Part shown: one piece after another, positions 58,734 through 64,000 of the stretch
How positions within the stretch are numbered: the first letter of the stretch is position 1
How the letters are laid out: every line of letters starts with the position of its first letter
NCBI RefSeq assembly: GCF_002994745.2
Contig: NC_037093.1
Span: forward strand, 50,882,384 to 50,946,383
Reading direction: 5' to 3'
Source of the DNA: Rosa chinensis
Lineage: Eukaryota; Streptophyta; Magnoliopsida; Rosales; Rosaceae
Length of the DNA: 64,000 bases
Notes under the pieces: generated by a model
What the model saw: the letters and a program-made list of their open reading frames with translations, nothing else
Told to the model about the DNA's origin: nothing
Databases searched by the model: none
Translations under genes and position numbers: made by a program

Positions 58734-60214
58734 TCAGGCTTTGAGATTGTCCATTCCCACAGAGTCCTGAAACAGGAATATAAAACACAAAATTTGATTA
58801 GAAACAGAACCATGTGACAAATTGAACCGAAACCATAAACCATGAATAGATGAAGAAACTTACAAGGAACTTATGATTCTCTTCGAGAAGTGGAGAGAAA
58901 TTTGTGCAGAACTTCTGAATGTCAGAAGTCAAATCAGCCGTTTCGCCTATTATCTCCATGAATTTCTTCCTCTCAGGAGCAAGCTTAATTCCAACCTGCA
59001 TGTCAATCAAAGATTAGAACAATGTGATTTTCTTTTTCCTAGTACATCAGGGAAACCAAAAAAGTGGTAACAAGTATGCATGTGTCATAGTTACTGATCT
59101 ACGTATCAAATTTACTGATCACATAAGATCACTTATTCGTCTTTCAAAATTGGATACGCTAGATGGTCTCCGCAATTGAACATATGGGTAATGATATGAT
59201 GTATGAACACATTTCTTTTTCCATCAGTAATCTTTTCTGGGGTTTATGTTTAAGGGCATGATAGCTTGCATCTCAAGTTAAGAACTTTCACTGAAACAAC
59301 TCAATTCTATTTTGATCTGCCTCAAATTCAATGCCTATACTCTGGCTTGAGAAATCTATGGAATTAAAAAAAAAACTGGCTATTTTACTTATAATTAAAT
59401 AGTATCAAATGATAGTTCAAAAGAGATTGTGATTCCTTACACTAAAACCAGAGCTAGCTATCCAATTATGCCATTTTTTCAATGTCTTGTTGTAGGCTTC
59501 TGTGCAAGCTTTTGACAGTGGCCAGTCTGGATTATCATGTAGATTTCGAAACAGCTCCACCAAGTAGTCCATACCCCTAAACAACCACATAACAACATTC
59601 ATGAATTCTCAGAGAAAACACAAGGATTAATTAATCCGTTGCAAAGGAAAAAAAAAATGACACAAACATGCCTAGTTAGCCAGAGTAGCGCATTTGTGCA
59701 ACTGGATGAGGATTTAGCGGTTTTGGCTTCAATCTCAGGCCGAACTAGACTGTACAATAGATTGAATTCTGATGGGTTGGAAGAGTACTTGGTTTCCAGC
59801 CTCTGCAATTTTGAACAACAACATGAAAACTTAATCTTGCAAACTTTACAAACAGAAGGAAGCAAAAGATCGAAGTTACTTCTGAAAAAAGTTGCATTAA
59901 GAAAAAGTGCCATACCGATATATTGTTAGCAACATCAGATTTGACGGGTGAAAGTGCTGCTCCAAACTTATCTGGCATAATATAAACAAGCTAGAGCTAA
60001 TTAGCCAGGTGAAAACCGAAAGAGCATCCATGATTCATCGAAATGCAGCGAATTCAAAAGATTTATAGGGTAACTTAAAAATCGAGATATGATTACCTAA
60101 AACGGGTAGTAACTGTTTGCATACATCCAAGAAATGCTTGGTGAGCATCTCTCCATTTTCAGATTTAACATGCTTCATTCCTTCCAAAGCAGAAGTGAAA
60201 ACAGATCCCGCCAT
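58734..60214 (-). CDS. GLTP1: Glycolipid transfer protein (GLTP1-type), 201 aa
   Basis: Cytosolic protein that moves glycosphingolipids such as glucosylceramide between membranes. Six coding exons on the minus strand: 60214-60097, 59971-59916, 59802-59672, 59576-59441, 58995-58864 and 58766-58734. They sum to 606 nt, about the length of Arabidopsis GLTP1. The headgroup-binding residues of the GLTP fold are present: Asp52 and Asn56 (KSDVANN), Trp99 (ALLWLTR) and His138 (KKWHNW). The protein starts MAGSVFTSALEGMKHV and ends DSVGMDNLKA. Intron 3 uses a GC donor (ag|gcatgt, 59671-59670) instead of GT; a GT four bases on would break the frame. An acceptor-like site lies 15 bp before the start codon, so a 5' UTR intron is likely. 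Confidence 0.93.
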
Positions 60215-61388
60215 TCTTGTGATATACTCTGCATGATTAAATAGAATATCACGCAAGAGCCAGAGTTGCCAATCACAATAACATTAATAGTTGCACTATT
60301 CAATATTGCGTGCAAGAAAAAAACATGCTTATTGAAAAAGTAGAAAAAATCAGATAGGATTACATTGAAAGATACACGAAAGTAGAACTAGAAGTCTGAA
60401 GAAATGGAATCAATGTGAATCTGATGGGGATATCCGAAACATATATGATGGAAAAATGATAAGGAAAAAGACACAGAAAGAGAAGCACGCAAAGTTGAGA
60501 CACAAACCGGGGAAAACCACATGCACAAAAACAAACGTGAAGGTTCGAATTTGGTTCTGGTAATTCGAATTGTGTTACAATAGAAGACGAAGATGGAAAG
60601 GCAGTTACGTAAGTTTCAAGATTTTTACGTCCTCTCATTTTCACTTCTTAAATTCACCGATAAAGATCTCATACCTTGTGAAAAATTAAAAAGGAAAAAG
60701 TACTCAAATATGTGACGTAAGCCCACTATAAATTTGGTATGTCTAGTGCATTAGGTTATTTATTATTATTATTATTATTATTATTTTAAGTGAGACGTCA
60801 TCCGTTCGGCTCATAATTAGTGATAAGTGATAAAACAGAATAAAATTGGGGTGTAAATTAGTGATAAAAATTTCAACAAAGAAGCTGTTGTTGAATTTAA
60901 CTTGCACATTTTCTTATAAGATTTAACCCATCAAGTAGTTAAATAAATAAAATAATTGATGACATTTCATCCTAACAAAAAAAAGTAAAAAACAAAAAAC
61001 GGTTTTTAAAAAAAAAAACAAAAAATTAGACCTACCTCATTTTTAAATTATTAAATGATTTTTTTTTTTTTTTGACTTTGTCAAGGGGAATCTAAAGGCT
61101 TCTTAAGTCCAAGATAAACACCCCTTCAGCGCATGTGAAATGCTTCAACTGTGCATTGCAGCACAATGCCTCGTATTAAATGACTTATTTTCCCTCGTAT
61201 AAAATGAATCTTACAAACAATGAATTATTGAGAAAAAAAATCTCTCTCTGTCAAAAGATTAATAATGATCTTTTCAAAAAAAAAAAAAGATTAATAATGA
61301 TAGAAATTTATTTTCAAATCTCATTTCACAATTTTGTTTCGGACTTCTCTTCATCGAATGAAGAGTTTCACTTAATGTTGAATTAAGT
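60215..61388. other. Upstream region of the GLTP gene and AT-rich DNA
   Basis: Promoter and 5' UTR of the GLTP gene, possibly with an intron ending near 60229 and a leader exon near 60590-60650. An (ATT)n microsatellite lies at about 60759-60786. Further right are A runs (60980-61025) and a T run (61060-61072). No gene. Confidence 0.45.
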
Positions 61389-62213
61389 AACCAAATACTT
61401 CTTCTTCTTCTTCTTTTTGAATAAAGGGGTTTGGAACCCAATCAAGCCGGGAGGCTCATCCCCACGCCCATGTTATTATTTATAATATTTTGTCGCACTG
61501 GGGTGGGGGGGACGTAATACCTGTACCCCAAGCAGACATAGTTGCATTAAATATATCCTCATAGAGGACGTCTTGTAAGAAAGCAGGAGCCTCAACTATA
61601 GAATGATCCACAACATGATCTAAATTAGCAAAGTGAGCTCATCGATGTGCCACACTATTTGCTTCACGAAAAACATGTCAAACTCTTACATAATCAAATG
61701 CTTACATATAAACTTTACAATCTTCAAGAATTCGACTAACCTCTGAGTTATCCTCCACGTGTTGATTCATTGCAGCAACTAAGAGAGCACAATCACTCTC
61801 AATTTCAATCTCCTTCCATAGATTGCTAGAAGCAAACCCGCTCTGTAAGCCTCGGCTTCACTATGAAGTGTAGAGCTTAAATGAGGAATCATTTTGGACC
61901 AGGCTCCTTTGAAGCTACAAGTATCATCACGGGCAATAACCCCAATACCCCCACTACATCAGAGCTTCTATAAGCACCGTCAATATTAAGTTTGAGCCTC
62001 CCTCGAGGTGGGAACATCCATTTCAGCGCCGCTCTTCTAATGGTTCTGTTAGGAGTCTTCAGTGGGTGGAGGCGTTGGTACTCAGCCAATAAATGCATGG
62101 CCCAACTGACTGCATGGATGGGATTAAAGGACCCCCCATTCCACAACAATTTATTTCTTTCAGACCAAATGGTCCAAAGAAGCAGAAAGAACACATCTAA
62201 CCAAATACTTCTT
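61389..62213 (-). mobile_element. 5'-truncated LINE with 16-bp target duplication
   Basis: Perfect direct repeats taaccaaatacttctt flank it (61389-61404 and 62198-62213). The body (61405-62197) runs on the minus strand. It starts in a region before the RNase H domain (FFLLLWTIWSERNKLLWNGG), enters RNase H (LKLNIDGAYRSSD), then breaks up in stops. The 3' end is an A/G-rich tail (complement of cttcttcttctttttg). A long target duplication and 5' truncation are as expected for LINE insertion. Confidence 0.9.
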
Positions 62214-62229
62214 AAAACAATACACTAAG

Positions 62230-62953
62230 CCACTAAGGGCATCTTTGGCAGACTCTCTATTGTTGCTCCTTAGCTATTTTGGAGAGCATGTTTAGCTTTT
62301 TATCTATTTTAGCAGCTGCACCAGACTCCTAAGTGGTTATCTATTATAACTTTTAGCTATCTCGCTCTTAAATATAGAGAGCGGGATGAGGTTCTCTATA
62401 ATTTAAAACATTCATTTTAAGTTATTTTATGTAATTTATAAATACATTTAAACTATTTAATATTCATTTAAAAAATAATATAAATTCAAAACTAGTTAAA
62501 ATAGAGAGCATTGATGCAGACGTAATTCTAAAGTGGCTAGCTAAAATTTGACTAAAAAATAACTAGCATTGCTAAATATGCTCTTAGCAGACTCTCTATT
62601 TTGATCCCTTAGCTATTTTGGAGAGCATGTTTAGCTTTTTTTATATTTTAACAGCTGCACCAGACTCCTAAGTGACTTTCCATTATAACTTTTAGTTATT
62701 TCGCCTTCACAAAAATAAAGAGCGAGATGAGACTCTCTATAATTTATAACATTCCTTTTGAGTTATTTTATGTAATTTTTAAATACATTTAAACTATGTA
62801 ACCTTCCTTTAAAAAATAATATGAATTCAAAACTAGCTATAATAGAGAGCATTGATGCAGATGTATTTATATTGTGGATAGCCAAAATGACTTTTTAGCT
62901 ACTATGACTAAAATTTGACTAAAAAATGGCTAGTATTGCTAAAGATGCTCTAA
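62230..62953. mobile_element. Dimeric MITE (two 350-bp units in tandem), Harbinger-like
   Basis: Two related units lie head to tail (about 62230-62585 and 62575-62953). Each begins with tctttggcagactctctat or tcttagcagactctctatt and has an internal gcaccagactcctaagtgg. The outer ends are inverted (gggcatctttggca and, as complement, gagcatctttagca). The flanks read taa on both sides, as in PIF/Harbinger insertions, which duplicate three bases. The middle junction (gctaaatatgctcttagcag) merges two termini, giving a dimer with a shared end. No coding capacity. Confidence 0.75.
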
Positions 62954-63737
62954 GGTAAGCAAAATATTGTATATATAAAAAATCATTAAATAATTATAAA
63001 AATGAACTTGATCATTAACGAATCAGATCAACCTAAATCCGTGTTTGATCTATTAATCCGTTTACCAGATCGGATTACTGATTAACGTATCTGTACCATT
63101 ATCATATCAACAAATCAAATTTTCAATTCAAACAAAATTCAGTCTATTATTCTATTAACCTGATCTAACATTCAATCCGGATCAAAATTCAGTCTATTAT
63201 TCTATTAACCTGATCTAACATTCAATCCGGATCAAAATTCAGCCTATCGACATGGTGTAATATTCCATCTCCCGAAATTGTCACTTTTTCAAATACTCGT
63301 GACTCATGCGGGCCCCATCATTTTATCCTGGGGTCCAGATTCAGGCTTCTATTCATCTTTCCAAGTCTTTTCTAGTTTGCTTCTCTGCAAGTCCTCCACT
63401 AGTTCGCCGGAAGTGCTCGAGTGACTTCCTCGTCAATATCTAACGATTTCCCTTCAGCGCGTTTCTGCATCGATCATTTGTTATTGGAAAAGAAACATAC
63501 TCATGTCGGTCGGGAGTGGTTGATCATCTGGAATATCCGAACCTCTCAGATTGACTTCCCTGCCATACCCTCTCGATCTCTTGCTACCAAGCCAGCAGAT
63601 CAAGGCTCCACTGCAGCTTCTCTAAAGATCTCTTGCATCGATTCTGAGGTGTGTTTTTCTCTCATTTGTAATAGTTTAATATCTCTGCAACTAACTGATT
63701 TTGAATATGGATATAGTCCAGATTGCAGGGAGTATAT
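62954..63737. other. Upstream region of the TIR gene with a 50-bp tandem duplication
   Basis: A 50-bp unit starting aaaattcagtctattattct occurs at 63134 and 63184, with a partial third copy at 63234. The 63421-63680 stretch is probably the 5' UTR or a leader exon. A donor-like site near 63650 and an acceptor (gattgcag, 63721-63728) bound a small intron just before the start codon. Confidence 0.55.
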
Positions 63738-63878
63738 ATGGCGGCTTCTTCCTCTTCCACTGCTGTTATCCCCCACCGAGGAAAGCACGACGTGTTTCTG
63801 AGTTTCCGAGGCGAGGACACCCGCGACGGTTTCACCAGTCATCTTCATGCTGCTTTACTCCGGAGTAAAATCGAAACC
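63738..63878 (+). pseudogene. TIR-type resistance gene start, cut by an LTR insertion
   Basis: The + strand opens MAASSSSTAVIPHRG and enters a TIR domain: KHDVFLSFRGEDTRDGF, then TSHLHAALLRSKIET. This is the first quarter of the TIR fold of TIR-NBS-LRR immune receptors, which act as NAD-cleaving signal domains. After Thr47 the family expects residues such as YxD....RG. Here the sequence changes at 63879 to tgttgtagg, and a stop comes about 35 codons later in unrelated sequence. Either the window shows an insertion in a resistance gene, with the rest right of the window, or only a truncated start remains. Confidence 0.85.
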
Positions 63879-64000
63879 TGTTGTAGGAGAATAGAATTGT
63901 GTGTTATCATTGATAATAGGAGCCCTTTAAATAGGGAGTTACAAGGTACCCAAAAGGTAATAGAATCCAATTACAATTGAATACCTAAAACACATTCCTA
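63879..64000. repeat. Start of an LTR inserted in the TIR gene
   Basis: It begins tgttgtagg exactly at the point where TIR similarity ends. It contains an LTR-like promoter stretch (tttaaatag, near 63925) and runs to the window end, so the other terminus and the target duplication cannot be checked. Confidence 0.65.

Noticed and set aside
59666..59669. GT donor four bases after the GC donor in the GLTP gene
   Set aside because: It would add four bases and break the frame into the conserved next exon.
1..64000. CRISPR arrays, tRNA and rRNA genes
   Set aside because: No regularly spaced repeats of CRISPR type and no convincing tRNA B-box or rRNA sequence were seen. ggttcga-like strings (near 92 and 60541) lack the surrounding cloverleaf.

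Overview
The window is nuclear DNA of a eudicot plant. The genes have short, phase-consistent introns, the intergenic DNA is AT-rich, and the transposon families (Tat-type Ty3/gypsy, Ty1/copia, LINE, hAT, Mutator-like and Harbinger-like MITEs) are plant ones. The host genes and repeats would fit a woody rosid such as Rosaceae, but that is a weak inference. No CRISPR, rRNA or tRNA gene was found.

Six host genes look intact. From left to right they are: a tandem ubiquitin-like-domain protein (4833-6872, +); two phytochelatin synthase genes in head-to-tail tandem (7478-10224 and 16199-20655, both -), whose first six coding exons have the same lengths and which both keep Cys56, His162 and Asp180; an LRR receptor-like protein with a signal peptide and a hydrophobic C-terminus (53813-55207, +); a ROP-interactive CRIB-motif protein (56059-57097, -); and a GLTP1-type glycolipid transfer protein (58734-60214, -). 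Host-gene remnants include an orphan phytochelatin synthase first exon (21780-21869), a PUB-domain pseudogene (12290-12510), and a TIR-type resistance gene at the right edge (63738-63878) cut by a retrotransposon LTR.

The middle of the window (about 23.5-46.4 kb) is a stack of nested transposons. A Ty1/copia reading frame is split by a 14.2-kb Tat-lineage Ty3/gypsy element (28273-42446). That element carries gag, protease, RT, RNase H, a second archaeal-type RNase H and integrase on +, and a decayed plant-mobile-domain (PMD) gene on the opposite strand between integrase and the 3' LTR. To its right come a 5'-truncated LINE and an LTR split by a probable solo LTR, which is itself split by a hAT element carrying a pentatricopeptide-repeat fragment. 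Two related LTRs (23567-24088 and 43918-about 46400) may be the ends of the old copia element.

Elsewhere there is a very young 1,989-bp non-autonomous Ty3/gypsy element with apparently identical LTRs (13435-15423), a 3.5-kb hAT element with a broken transposase and perfect 8-bp target duplications (49733-53250), a Mutator-like foldback MITE, a dimeric MITE, LINE tails and several short tandem duplications.

The best candidates for a second look are the antisense PMD gene inside the Tat element, the orphan phytochelatin synthase exon, which keeps a splice donor in the right phase to act as an alternative first exon, and the PPR fragment captured by the hAT element. Exon boundaries were derived by hand from reading frame, GT/AG sites and family conservation. 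No database search was run.
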